Numbered from the stretch's first letter, positions 32,829 to 41,365 are shown. The stretch is 64,000 bases of DNA from Oscillospiraceae bacterium (GCA_019423755.1 JAHZAU010000007.1:33972-97971), one strand, 5' to 3'. Program-made: numbers and translations. The notes: generated by a model not told the origin, from the letters alone.

Positions 32829-34337
32829 ATGATGAGAATCGTGACCGCGGCACAGATGAAGCAGATCGAGGCGGCTGCCAGCCGCTATCAGCTCAGCTAC
32901 CGCCAGATGATGGAAAACGCCGGCTGCGGCGCCGCCCGCTACATCCAGGAGGTGCTGCGCCAGATGGACGGGCTGCACTGCCTGGTGTTCTGCGGCAAGG
33001 GCAACAACGGAGGCGACGGCTATGTGGTGGCCCGCAAGCTGTACGAGCAGGGCGCCCAGGTGACGGTAGTGGCCATGGATGCGCCGCGCTCGGCGGACGC
33101 CTGCGCCATGCACCAGCTGGTGCAGGAGCTGGGCATCCCGGTGCTTTCCTTTGCCCAGGACCGGGAGCAGGTGGAGGAGCTGGCCGACCAGGTGGACGTG
33201 GTGGTGGACGCCCTTTACGGCAGCGGTTTCCACGGGCAGCTGGACGAACAAAGCGCCCAGGCGGCGGGGATCATCAACTCCGCCATCGCGGCGGTCTTTT
33301 CTCTGGATGTGCCCAGCGGCATCAACTGCGACACCGGTGAGGCGGCGGACGACGCCGTCCACGCGGACTTTACCATCGCTTTTGACAGCTACAAGCCCGC
33401 CCACCTGCTGCAAAAATACCTGCCCCAGCTGGGAAAGGTGGAGCTGTCCTCCATCGGGGCGGACCCCCTTGCCTACCGGGAGGTGGAGCAGACCCACTTT
33501 GTGCTGGAAGAAGAGGACGTTTACGCCGCCATCCCCCGCAAGGAGGAAGCCTGCCACAAGACCAGCACCGGCAAGCTGCTGAACATCGCCGGCAGCGCCG
33601 GCTGCGCCGGGGCCTGCGTCCTGTCCAGCACGGCGGCCATGCGCTCCGGGGCTGGATATGTAGTTACCGGCATGCCAGCGGCTTTGTACCCCATCGCCGG
33701 TCCGGCGCTGCTGCATTCCCCCATTCGCTTTGTGGAAACGGTGGCCGATGTGCCCAGCGCTCTGGAAGGCTGCTCGGCGGTGTCCATCGGCTGCGGCCTG
33801 GGGGTGGGCCAGCGCCAGCAGGAGATCCTGCAAGGGGTGCTGCAGTACGCAAAATGTCCGATGGTCATCGACGCCGACGGTATAAACTGCCTTTGCGGGG
33901 ACATATCTATGTTAGTAGGCGCGTCCTGTCCGGTGATCCTCACCCCGCACCTGGGGGAGATGGCCCGCCTGTGCGGCGTCAGCACGGCGCAGATCGCGGC
34001 GGCCCCGCTGCCCTGGGCCCAGAAGCTGGCGGCCCAGTGGAATGTGATCGTGGTGCTCAAAGGGGCGCATACGGTGGTGGCGGCTCCGGATGGAAGGACC
34101 TACCTGAACCAAACAGGCAATCCCGGGCTGGCCAAGGCCGGCAGCGGGGATGTGCTCACCGGGATCATCGCGTCGCTGCTGAGCCAGGGGATGGAACCGC
34201 TGGAGGCGGCAGCCTGCGGCGTTTGGCTGCATGGAGCGGCGGCGGACCGGTGCGCCCAGCGCCTGTCCATCTACTATATGCAGCCGGACGACATCCTTTC
34301 CGACCTGGGCGAGCTTCTGCGGGAGCATATCCGCTAG
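32829..34337 (+). CDS. nnr: Bifunctional NAD(P)HX epimerase / ADP-dependent NAD(P)HX dehydratase
   Basis: 502 residues with two domains. The N-terminal YjeF_N epimerase has FCGKGNNGGDGYVVARKL near residue 57; the C-terminal ribokinase-like dehydratase has LTPHLGEMARLCG and the ADP-binding NPGLAKAGSGDVLTGIIA (about 430-447). The enzyme repairs hydrated NADH and NADPH. The start ATG 32829 follows GGGAGG; a second ATG is adjacent. It begins a rightward set with two genes of unknown role. Confidence 0.93.
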   Translation: MMRIVTAAQMKQIEAAASRYQLSYRQMMENAGCGAARYIQEVLRQMDGLHCLVFCGKGNNGGDGYVVARKLYEQGAQVTVVAMDAPRSADACAMHQLVQELGIPVLSFAQDREQVEELADQVDVVVDALYGSGFHGQLDEQSAQAAGIINSAIAAVFSLDVPSGINCDTGEAADDAVHADFTIAFDSYKPAHLLQKYLPQLGKVELSSIGADPLAYREVEQTHFVLEEEDVYAAIPRKEEACHKTSTGKLLNIAGSAGCAGACVLSSTAAMRSGAGYVVTGMPAALYPIAGPALLHSPIRFVETVADVPSALEGCSAVSIGCGLGVGQRQQEILQGVLQYAKCPMVIDADGINCLCGDISMLVGASCPVILTPHLGEMARLCGVSTAQIAAAPLPWAQKLAAQWNVIVVLKGAHTVVAAPDGRTYLNQTGNPGLAKAGSGDVLTGIIASLLSQGMEPLEAAACGVWLHGAAADRCAQRLSIYYMQPDDILSDLGELLREHIR

Positions 34338-34385
34338 CGGGCCCCGGCCCGGCACGGAGCGCTCCGGCCGGAAGGAGCCAAAACC

Positions 34386-34994
34386 ATGAAAGAAAAACAA
34401 AGCGTGAAAACCGTTTGGAACAAGGCACGGAGGGCAGCGGTCCTCTGTGCCTTTTGCTGTCTGCTGGGGGGCTGCGCCGCGCCCCAGAAGCCGACCAAGG
34501 AGGAGGCGCGCCTTTCCCAGGGGGTGCAGCAGCCCTACAACGCCGTCATCGACCTGAACTACCAGGGCCTGGCCGCCCAGGCTACTATCGACCAGTCTAC
34601 CCCCGGGTGCTACCAGGTGAAATTTACTGCCCCGGAGACGGTAGCGGGGATGGAGTTTGAGACCGACTCCGAGACCATCACCATCCGCTTCGGCGAGCTG
34701 GAAACCAGCATGAAGGTGGACGAATTCTTCGACTCCGCCGCGGTGAAGGCGCTGGTCAGCGGGCTCAACAGCGCCGCCGCCGGCAGCGGGGTGGAGTTTT
34801 CCATGGAGGACCAGTGCCTGCGCATGGAGGGGGACAGCGGCTCGGGGCGGTTTTTGCTGCGCATCGACCGGGAAAACGGCAACCTCCTTTCCCTGGAGAT
34901 GCCCCAGCAGGGGCTGAGCCTTTCCTTTAAGGATTTCTGCTTCCTTTCCGGGCCGGTACCGGCGGCCTCCCAGACCGGGGAGACCGCCCAGTAA
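34386..34994 (+). CDS. Lipoprotein of unknown function
   Basis: 202 residues. A basic N-terminus (KEKQSVKTVWNKARR) and the hydrophobic AVLCAFCCLLGGC end in the lipobox LGGC, with lipidation expected at Cys33. The mature part alternates polar and hydrophobic residues (YNAVIDLNYQGLAAQATIDQ, then GCYQVKFTAPETVAGMEFE), a pattern like LolA/LppX-type lipid-binding beta sheets, but I see no diagnostic motif. It follows the nnr gene by 48 bases with GGAAGGAG upstream. Confidence 0.75.
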   Translation: MKEKQSVKTVWNKARRAAVLCAFCCLLGGCAAPQKPTKEEARLSQGVQQPYNAVIDLNYQGLAAQATIDQSTPGCYQVKFTAPETVAGMEFETDSETITIRFGELETSMKVDEFFDSAAVKALVSGLNSAAAGSGVEFSMEDQCLRMEGDSGSGRFLLRIDRENGNLLSLEMPQQGLSLSFKDFCFLSGPVPAASQTGETAQ

Positions 34995-35076
34995 GCCTTG
35001 ACCACCCCTTTCTTTTGGGATAAAATGAGGACATGACCCGGCACGTCCGGGACCCAATGGATAGGGAGGCAATCGA

Positions 35077-36705
35077 ATGGAAAAGATTCCGTGCATTATC
35101 CTGGAAAGTGAGACCGGCATCTACCACGACGGGGTGCTGTTCCAGAACGGCTCCGGCCGGGACAGCCACGTCCAGGTGCGCCGCTGGGACGGGGAGCTGT
35201 ACTCCTGCGACAACCTGCAGCGCAACGTGGGCACCACCGGTTTTGTGTATTATATCTGCAGCGACGGCCGCAGCGTGCCGCCGAAATTCCCCGACCGTAC
35301 CCCGCTGGCCGATTATGTCACCGGCCCCGGCGACGCCATGAGCTATGAGCAGTACGACAACCTGCGCTTTGGCTGGTGCGACCTTTTGGGAAAATCGGTG
35401 CTGCCGGCGCGGTATGAGTTCCTGGACGAGTTCTGCATGGACCGCTCCCGCGCCAAGCTGGACGGCAAGTGGGGACTCATCGACTCCACCGGGGCGGAGA
35501 TCGCGCCCTTTATCTATCAGCTCATCGGCCGCATCCGCTTTGCGCCGGGGCGCTACCTGCGCTACCGGGTACGCAAGGACGGGCGCTTCGGTTTTTTGGA
35601 TTACAACGGCCGGGTGGTCATTCCGTTTTTGTATTACTACGCCGAGGACTTCCACGACGGCATCGCCCGGGTGGAGCGGGACGGCTTCCAGGGGAGCATC
35701 GGGGTCATGGGCCAGCCCACCACCAAGGCTTCCGGCTCCTTCTCTGCCCAAAACCTGCAGGAGCATGTGATCTCCGGGGTCATGGGGCTTTGCGTCGGGG
35801 ACGCGCTGGGCGTGCCGGTGGAGTTTTCCACCCGCGAGGAGCGCAAGGCAAACCCGGTCACCGACATGGTGGGAAATGGCACCTATGACCTGCCGGCGGG
35901 CACCTGGTCGGACGACTCCAGCCTGACCTTCTGCCTCATGGACGCCATCATGCACGGCGGCGGGCCGGACGAGATCCTCAAAAACTTCTGCGCCTGGATG
36001 GACGAAGGCTTTATGACCCCCGGCGGGGTGGCACTGGGCATCGGACGGGCCACCCGCAGCGCCATTGAAAACTACAAAAAAGGGGTGGACCCCATCCACT
36101 GCGGCGGCACCGGCGAGCGGGACAACGGCAACGGCGCCCTCATGCGCATCCTGCCGCTGGCCTTCTACTTCCGCTACCTGCCGCTGGATGAGATCCTCCG
36201 CCGCACCGAGGAGATCTCTTCCCTGACCCACCGCCATCCCCGCAGCCAGATCGCCTGCGGCATCTACGTCATCGCGGCGGTGCTGCTCATCCAGGGCTAC
36301 GGCAAGCAGAAAGCCATCCAGGAAGCCTGCGCCACCGTTATGGAGTGGTACAAGCTGCGCAACGGCTACTCCAAGGAGCGGGCACATTTCTCCCGCCTGC
36401 CGCAGATCTGGCAGTACCGGGAGGAGGAGATCCGCAGCACCGGTTATGTGGTGGATACCATCGAGGCGGCCTTCTGGTGCTTTGCCCGTTCCACTGACTA
36501 CGCTTCCTGCGTACTGTCGGCGGTGAACCTGGGCAGCGACACCGACACCACCGCTGCGGTGGCCGGCGGCTTGGCGGGCATCTTCTACGGCCTGGACAAC
36601 ATCCCGGCCCAGTGGCTGGACCGCCTGGCCAAACGCGCCGACATCGAGGCCCTTTGCCAGGATTTCTCCCAGTGGATCATGCAGAACCGGCCGGTCAAAC
36701 GCTAA
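35077..36705 (+). CDS. WG-repeat / ADP-ribosylglycohydrolase fusion protein
   Basis: 542 residues. Residues about 1-220 form a beta-rich region with WG-type repeats (FGWCDLLGKSVLPARYEFLD, KWGLIDSTGAEIAPFIYQ, RFGFLDYNGRVVIPFLYYY). From about 228 a complete DraG-type ADP-ribosylglycohydrolase follows: GLCVGDALGVPVEF, GTWSDDSSLTFCLMD (Mg2+ ligands), GNGALMRILPL and GSDTDTTAAVAGGLAGIFYG. The catalytic Asp clusters are intact, so it should remove ADP-ribose from proteins, nucleic acids or free conjugates. No signal peptide is seen. The ribosome binding site (GGGAGG) and the terminator after it suggest single-gene or short-operon expression. Confidence 0.9.
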   Translation: MEKIPCIILESETGIYHDGVLFQNGSGRDSHVQVRRWDGELYSCDNLQRNVGTTGFVYYICSDGRSVPPKFPDRTPLADYVTGPGDAMSYEQYDNLRFGWCDLLGKSVLPARYEFLDEFCMDRSRAKLDGKWGLIDSTGAEIAPFIYQLIGRIRFAPGRYLRYRVRKDGRFGFLDYNGRVVIPFLYYYAEDFHDGIARVERDGFQGSIGVMGQPTTKASGSFSAQNLQEHVISGVMGLCVGDALGVPVEFSTREERKANPVTDMVGNGTYDLPAGTWSDDSSLTFCLMDAIMHGGGPDEILKNFCAWMDEGFMTPGGVALGIGRATRSAIENYKKGVDPIHCGGTGERDNGNGALMRILPLAFYFRYLPLDEILRRTEEISSLTHRHPRSQIACGIYVIAAVLLIQGYGKQKAIQEACATVMEWYKLRNGYSKERAHFSRLPQIWQYREEEIRSTGYVVDTIEAAFWCFARSTDYASCVLSAVNLGSDTDTTAAVAGGLAGIFYGLDNIPAQWLDRLAKRADIEALCQDFSQWIMQNRPVKR

Positions 36706-36718
36706 AGAAACAAAAAGG

Positions 36719-36752
36719 ACGCCGTCTTCCTTGGGGAAGGCGGCGTTTTTTT
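36719..36752 (+). terminator. Terminator after the ADP-ribosylglycohydrolase gene
   Basis: ACGCCGTCTTCC pairs with GGAAGGCGGCGT (one G-U) followed by seven T. Confidence 0.9.
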
Positions 36753-36761
36753 AAAGAATCA

Positions 36762-36789
36762 TGTAACCTTCCGTCGGGCAGGGCGGTAT
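36762..36789 (+). promoter_or_regulatory. Candidate ECF-type promoter of the sigma factor operon
   Basis: TGTAACC (36762-36768), 15 bases, CGGTAT (36784-36789). The AAC-type -35 and CG-type -10 are typical of ECF sigma targets, suggesting autoregulation by the gene that follows. Confidence 0.5.
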
Positions 36790-36812
36790 TTTAGATAGAA
36801 AGGAGGGAGAAG

Positions 36813-37334
36813 ATGGGGTACCAAGCGCTGTGCAGCGAAGCGAGCGTGGACCAGGTGGTGGATCAGTACTCTCAGTTGATCTACCGGCTGGCCTACGCCC
36901 AGACCGGCTCCCGGCAGGACGCGGAGGACATCTATCAGGAGGTCTTTTTGCGCCTGGTGCGGAAAAATCCCGTTTTCCAGTCGGAGGAGCACCGCAAGGC
37001 CTGGCTGATCCGGGTGACCATCAACTGCAGCAAAAGCCTGTGGTCATCGGCCTGGCGGCGGCACACCGTCCCGCTGGAAGAACAGCCGGACGGGATGGGG
37101 GCGAGCGGTCTGGAGGAGCTGGAAGAAGCGGCGGCGCTGCGGGACTGCCTTATGCGGCTCGGTGCAGAGGACCGGGCCGTGCTCCACCTTTTCTATTATC
37201 AGGGATTGCCCGTCAAGGAGATCGCCCAGACGCTGGGCAAGCGGGAATCCGCCGTCAAGGTGCGCCTGATGCGGGCGCGTAAGAAACTGGAAACCATGCT
37301 GACAGGAGGAGAAGATGACACCGGAACGCTATAA
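36813..37334 (+). CDS. ECF-family RNA polymerase sigma factor
   Basis: 173 residues with region 2 (YRLAYAQTGSRQDAEDIYQE, about 28-47, binding core polymerase and the -10) and region 4 (LFYYQGLPVKEIAQTLGKRE, about 128-147, the -35 HTH). It has no extra domains. ATG 36813 follows GGAGGGAG. The next gene, an RsiV-like membrane protein, overlaps its end by 20 bases, so this is a sigma/anti-sigma pair responding to an envelope signal. Confidence 0.93.
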   Translation: MGYQALCSEASVDQVVDQYSQLIYRLAYAQTGSRQDAEDIYQEVFLRLVRKNPVFQSEEHRKAWLIRVTINCSKSLWSSAWRRHTVPLEEQPDGMGASGLEELEEAAALRDCLMRLGAEDRAVLHLFYYQGLPVKEIAQTLGKRESAVKVRLMRARKKLETMLTGGEDDTGTL

Positions 37335-38181
37335 AAGAATATTTGACAAAATTGGGCCCACCTCCCGTCAGGAGGAGGAGCTGCGCGCCCGGATGAAGGA
37401 GCAGCTGCGCCGGCGGCAGAAGCCCTGGGTGCGGGTGCAGCGCAGGATGGGACAAGCTGCCGCCAGCCTGAGTGCGGCGGTGCTGGCCTTTGCTATGGGG
37501 GTGAACCTGTCCCCAGCCTTTGCCGCTGAGGTGCAGACTCTCCCGGTGCTGGGGAGCCTTGCCCAGGTGCTGACCATCCGCCAGGAGGTCACCGAAACCC
37601 CGTCCGCCACCATCCGGGTGGAGGAACCGGCGCTGTCCCAGACCGGAAAAGACTGGGAAGCCCAAGCCAACGACAAGATCCACCAGGCGGTGGAGGAACA
37701 GCTGGCCCAGGCCCAGCAGCGGGCGGAGGAATACCGCACGGCGGTGCTGGCTACCGGCGGCACCCAGGAGGACTATGACCAGCGCCAGGTAGAGATCCAG
37801 GCGGGGTATGAGGTCAAGTCCCAAAGCGAAAGCGTGCTGTCCTTTGTGGTGTGGGTCGGGGAAAGCTGGACCAGCGCCTACAACACAGAGTATTACTATA
37901 ACTTAGACCTAGAAAGCGGCGCGGAGCTTCGTTTGGAGGACCTGCTGGGCGAGGATTATATCGCCCTTGCTAACGCTGCCATCCAGGAGCAGATCGCCCA
38001 GGACCCCCAGCGGTATTTCGCCCCAGAGAAAGGCGGTTTTACCACCATCACACCGGATACCCCCTTCTATCTGGACGAGGATGGCCGGCCGGTGGTGGTG
38101 TTCCAGCCGTATGAAATCGCGCCTGGTTCAGAGGGAAAACAGGAGTTTGTCATCCCGCTGCCAGAGGGTGCGAAGCGATAA
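37315..38181 (+). CDS. RsiV-like anti-sigma factor with DUF3298-type extracellular domain
   Basis: 288 residues. The first 40 are cytoplasmic and highly charged (EEELRARMKEQLRRRQKPW), followed by one membrane segment (about 47-67, GQAAASLSAAVLAFAMGVNL) and a large outside domain. The latter has the pattern VVWVGESWTSAYNTEYYYNLDLESGAELRLEDLL (in two stretches), like the DUF3298 lysozyme-sensing domain of RsiV. It should hold the ECF factor until regulated proteolysis. Its start lies inside the sigma gene, indicating translational coupling. Confidence 0.82.
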   Translation: MTPERYKRIFDKIGPTSRQEEELRARMKEQLRRRQKPWVRVQRRMGQAAASLSAAVLAFAMGVNLSPAFAAEVQTLPVLGSLAQVLTIRQEVTETPSATIRVEEPALSQTGKDWEAQANDKIHQAVEEQLAQAQQRAEEYRTAVLATGGTQEDYDQRQVEIQAGYEVKSQSESVLSFVVWVGESWTSAYNTEYYYNLDLESGAELRLEDLLGEDYIALANAAIQEQIAQDPQRYFAPEKGGFTTITPDTPFYLDEDGRPVVVFQPYEIAPGSEGKQEFVIPLPEGAKR

Positions 38182-38197
38182 GAGAAGGTGACCGAGA

Positions 38198-38887
38198 ATG
38201 AAAAACGCGAAAAAATGGGCAGCCCTGCTGCTGATGATGTTGGTTCTGCTGAGCGGATGCGGACGCACCGCCCCCAGCGAGGAAGAAGACACCCAGCCGG
38301 TGCAGGAGGAAGCTTCTGAGGAGGAAAACGCCCAAGAGGAGACCCAGCCGGAGGAAGAGGCCAGCGAGGAAAGCGCACCCCAGGAGAACGCCGGAGAGCA
38401 GGAAGCTCCTGCCGAGACCCCCGACGAAACCCCGGAAAAAGAGCCTGCCAAGCAGGAAGACGCGGGCGATGAGACCGCCGAGGCCCAAAGCGAAAAACCG
38501 GCCCAGTGGGATCAAATCCTGACGGATATGGCTCCCTACCTGGAAAACGCCCAGGAGCAGGATATGTCCACCGAGGAGCGCATCAAAGCCAACGTGGGCC
38601 TGGGGTACGACCAGATCTCCCAGGCGGTGCTGTACATGGGTATGCCCATGGAAACGCCCACCACCACCTATTTCTTCATGGGTCAGATGGCGGACGGCGC
38701 TGACAGCCAGAAAATCAGCAGCCAGCTCAAGCAGGTGATGGAAGGTTGGATCGAGACCTATAAGCGGGGCTACCTTCAGGGTAATCCGGAATACGAGATC
38801 ATCGTCTCCGGGGACCTGGTGTTCGCGGTGATGCACGAAAACGCCGAGGACTTTGCGGCCATCTGCTCCTATCTCAAGGCGCTGTAA
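38198..38887 (+). CDS. Glu-rich lipoprotein of unknown function
   Basis: 229 residues. The signal WAALLLMMLVLLSGC ends in a lipobox at about Cys20. Residues about 25-100 are a low-complexity Glu/Ala/Pro/Gln linker (EEEDTQPVQEEASEEENAQE and similar), then a compact C-terminal domain with MDLP-free motif NVGLGYDQISQAVLYMGM. The acidic linker would hold the domain away from the membrane through the wall. It begins 17 bases after the RsiV-like gene, so it may be a target or part of the ECF module. Confidence 0.75.
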   Translation: MKNAKKWAALLLMMLVLLSGCGRTAPSEEEDTQPVQEEASEEENAQEETQPEEEASEESAPQENAGEQEAPAETPDETPEKEPAKQEDAGDETAEAQSEKPAQWDQILTDMAPYLENAQEQDMSTEERIKANVGLGYDQISQAVLYMGMPMETPTTTYFFMGQMADGADSQKISSQLKQVMEGWIETYKRGYLQGNPEYEIIVSGDLVFAVMHENAEDFAAICSYLKAL

Positions 38888-38889
38888 GC

Positions 38890-39960
38890 TCAATCGGGCA
38901 GCTGCGCGAAAAAGGCTTCGTTATGGACCACAGCCGGGTCGTCCGGCTTGAGAGCTCGGGCTTTCTCATGGAAGGCCCGGGCTTTTTTGCGGTCTCCCAG
39001 GGCAAACCAGCACAGGCAAAGCTGCAAAAAGGGGGTAAAGTCCCGGCAGTCCGGCACCTGGAAGCCCAGGGAATCCACCGGGGGACAGGTGGTGGCGGCT
39101 TCGTACCAGTAGATGGCGGTTTGGTACTGCTTTTTGGCGTAAAAGAGGCGCCCCAGCTCGCAGCAGACCTCCGGCCGGGGGCGGTCGTAGCGGAAGCTGA
39201 GCAGCAGGGCGTCCACAGCTTCCCCGGTGCGGCCCAGGCGCTCTAAGCAGCAGGACAGGTCCTGACAGGCGCCGATGTTGTTTTCCACCCAGCCTTGTCC
39301 CTCCTGCAAAAACTGCCGGAAGGCTTTGACGGCTTCCTCCTCCTGGTGGTGGAACATGAGCTCCCGGGCGTAGTAGTACTGCATCCGCGGCTCCATGGTC
39401 TGGCCCTCCGCCAGCATCCGCTGGAAGATGCGCAGGTTGCGTTCGGTGTCTCCCGGGCGAAGCTTGCGGTGGGTGATGGCGATGGGGGAGCAGATGATCT
39501 TGCCGCGGGGGGTGACCGCCTCGTGGACCCGGCCCTGCCAGCGGTAGGAGGGGTCGTTGCGGATGAGCCGCTCCCGGTAGTAGGAGAGGGTCGGGTTGCC
39601 CAGGGTGTCGAAGCAGACGTTGTAGCGCATCATAACAAAGTCCACGTCGGAGGGGAGGGTGCGCTTGAGTTCCAGAAAGGCGGCCTGGTCCGCCGGGAGG
39701 ATCACATCGTCGGCGTCCAGCCACAGCAGGTAGTCCCCGGTGGCGTGAGAAAAGGCAAAGTTGCGGGCAGCGGCAAAATCGTCCACCCAGTCAAAATGCA
39801 GCAGTTTGTCGGCGTATTGCTGGGCAATCTGGCAGGTGGAATCCTGGGAGCCGGTGTCCACGATGATAATCTCGTCCACCAGGGGGCGGACGCTTTCCAG
39901 GCAGCGGGCCAGGACGTCCTCTTCGTCCCGGACGATCATACACAGGCTGATACGGATCAT
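38890..39960 (-). CDS. Family 2 glycosyltransferase with TPR-like C-terminus
   Basis: 356 residues. The N-terminal GT-A domain has SLCMIVRDEEDVLARCLESV (about 4-23), EIIIVDTGSQDST and the nucleotide-sugar metal motif LWLDADD (about 97-103). The C-terminal 150 residues are helical with TPR-like repeats (ELGRLFYAKKQYQTAIYWYE). It is the second gene of a leftward pair whose first gene encodes a collagen-like surface protein, a likely acceptor, as known for BclA-type proteins. It ends one base-pair triplet from the convergent lipoprotein gene; no terminator is seen between them. Confidence 0.88.
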   Translation of the reverse strand: MIRISLCMIVRDEEDVLARCLESVRPLVDEIIIVDTGSQDSTCQIAQQYADKLLHFDWVDDFAAARNFAFSHATGDYLLWLDADDVILPADQAAFLELKRTLPSDVDFVMMRYNVCFDTLGNPTLSYYRERLIRNDPSYRWQGRVHEAVTPRGKIICSPIAITHRKLRPGDTERNLRIFQRMLAEGQTMEPRMQYYYARELMFHHQEEEAVKAFRQFLQEGQGWVENNIGACQDLSCCLERLGRTGEAVDALLLSFRYDRPRPEVCCELGRLFYAKKQYQTAIYWYEAATTCPPVDSLGFQVPDCRDFTPFLQLCLCWFALGDRKKARAFHEKARALKPDDPAVVHNEAFFAQLPD

Positions 39961-40037
39961 AAGGGGCCTCCTTTGCTTTTATGTACAGAGCACCGGCGGC
40001 CTGGGAGCAAGCCGCCGGTGTTGGATGGAAATAGAGG

Positions 40038-41213
40038 TTAGTCGAGTTTCTGGATGGTGATGCCGCTTTCGGTGAAGGAAAGGCTATTTTCCTTGGCTAC
40101 CAGCTCGATTTTCGAAGGGCTGGAAACGGTGACCAGGGCGCTGCTGGCCAGCGGCACGGGGGCGGAGTTTTCCGGGTTCTGCCCCTGGGCAAGGGTGCCC
40201 GGGATGGGGGTAGAGTCCTGGGTCAGCTCCACGGCGATGGTACCGGTGGCGCTGGCGTTGGTCCCTACGGTGGAGTAGGTGATCAGGTAGGTGCCGTTTT
40301 CCGACAGGGTGAAGTCGCCGGTGCTGGTGGTGTGTTCGATGGCAGAGCCGACCAGAACGGTGTTGGTATCAAAGGTCAGCGGGTCGCCGCTGGAGGGGGA
40401 CTGGGAACTGGTGTTGGTGGCGAAGATGGCGTTGAGGGGTGGGGGTGCGCCGGTGTCGCCCTTGTCGCCCTGGGGGCCCTGAGCGCCCTGGGGACCAGCG
40501 GGGCCGGTGTCACCCTTCTCGCCCTGGATACCCTGGGCACCTTGGATGCCCTGTTCGCCCTGGGGTCCGGTGGGACCGGTGGGCCCGGTCGGACCAGTTG
40601 GGCCGGTGGGACCAGTTGCACCAGTGGGTCCGGTTGCACCGGTAGGACCGGTAGCGCCAGTGGGGCCGGTAGCGCCGTTGGCACCGGTGATGGAAGCGCC
40701 GGCAGGGCCGGTAGGACCGGTGGGGCCGGTGGCTCCCGTACCGCCGGTGGGTCCGGCGACCGAGACCAGGGTGTAGTCGGGGGAAGTACCAGGGGTGCCG
40801 GTAGCGCCGTCAACGTTGGCCTGGTAGAGGCTCCCGCCGAAGAACATCAGGTCGCCCGAGCGGTAGAACGCTTCGGGGCTGAAGTTGGTGGCGGTGCTCA
40901 GGCCGGGGCCAGCCGCGCCGGTGGGTCCGGTGGGACCGGTAGGCCCAGTGGGGCCGATGGGGCCGGTCGCTCCGGTAGCGCCGGTCGGACCAGTTGCGCC
41001 GGTGGCGCCGTTGGCTCCGGTGATGCTGGGTCCGGTGGGGCCGGTAGGACCGGTGGGACCAGTCGGACCGGTGGGGCCGATGAGGCCGGTGGCTCCGGTG
41101 CAGCCCGTCCAGCTGGGGCAGCCGGGGCAGCACAGCGGCACGCAGCACGGGTTGCACCGGGGCGGGGTGGGCGGTGTGCAGCAGGGGTGGTCGGGTCCAT
41201 AGTATATTCTCAT
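40038..41213 (-). CDS. Collagen-like exosporium/surface protein, BclA type
   Basis: 391 residues from ATG 41213, seven bases behind CAGGAGG. The N-terminal 35 residues are Cys- and Pro-rich (PCCTPPTPPRCNPCCVPLCC), then two Gly-X-Y blocks dominated by GPT/GAT triplets (about 40-85 and 140-235), separated by a non-collagenous hinge (NFSPEAFYRSGDLMFFGG), the second ending GEQGIQGAQGIQGEKGD. The C-terminal 130 residues (AIFATNTSSQSP to SGITIQKLD) are a jelly-roll BclA_C-like trimerisation domain. No signal peptide or LPXTG anchor is present, consistent with mother-cell deposition on the spore. It is controlled by a sigma-K-like promoter. Confidence 0.9.
   Translation of the reverse strand: MRIYYGPDHPCCTPPTPPRCNPCCVPLCCPGCPSWTGCTGATGLIGPTGPTGPTGPTGPTGPSITGANGATGATGPTGATGATGPIGPTGPTGPTGPTGAAGPGLSTATNFSPEAFYRSGDLMFFGGSLYQANVDGATGTPGTSPDYTLVSVAGPTGGTGATGPTGPTGPAGASITGANGATGPTGATGPTGATGPTGATGPTGPTGPTGPTGPTGPQGEQGIQGAQGIQGEKGDTGPAGPQGAQGPQGDKGDTGAPPPLNAIFATNTSSQSPSSGDPLTFDTNTVLVGSAIEHTTSTGDFTLSENGTYLITYSTVGTNASATGTIAVELTQDSTPIPGTLAQGQNPENSAPVPLASSALVTVSSPSKIELVAKENSLSFTESGITIQKLD
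40439..41108 (-). repeat. Gly-X-Y collagen triplet repeats
   Basis: Nine-base units built on GGNCCNACN code for GPT/GAT triplets in two blocks (roughly 40439-40755 and 40910-41108). The repeats give misleading open frames on both strands and could expand or contract by recombination. Confidence 0.85.
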
Positions 41214-41273
41214 GGAACAGCCTCCTGTTTCGGTAGATTTGCCCGGGGCGCAAAGGCGTCCGCAAGGCTGTTT

Positions 41274-41301
41274 TATCCTATGTACCTGGGGGCAAAAAGG
41301 T
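41274..41301 (-). promoter_or_regulatory. Sigma-K-like sporulation promoter of the collagen-like gene
   Basis: On the minus strand CATAGGATA (41274-41282) fits the -10 form CATANNNTA and AC (41300-41301) lies 17 bases upstream as -35. Transcription would start about 50 bases before the ATG. No sigma-A box is seen on this side. Confidence 0.55.
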
Positions 41302-41330
41302 GACAACTGGCAGAAAAACCGCCTGAGGCC

Positions 41331-41359
41331 TTGCATCCCGGCGGGTTTTGTGCTATGCT
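41331..41359 (+). promoter_or_regulatory. Promoter of the pheST T-box transcript
   Basis: TTGCAT (41331-41336), 17 bases, TATGCT (41354-41359) preceded by TGTGC. Confidence 0.75.
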
Positions 41360-41365
41360 GGGTAA

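Noticed and set aside
40376..41303. Proline/glycine-rich open frames in other frames and on the opposite strand of the collagen gene
   Set aside because: They arise from the nine-base triplet repeats being readable in every frame; only the minus-strand frame has a start with a ribosome binding site and a non-repeat C-terminal domain.
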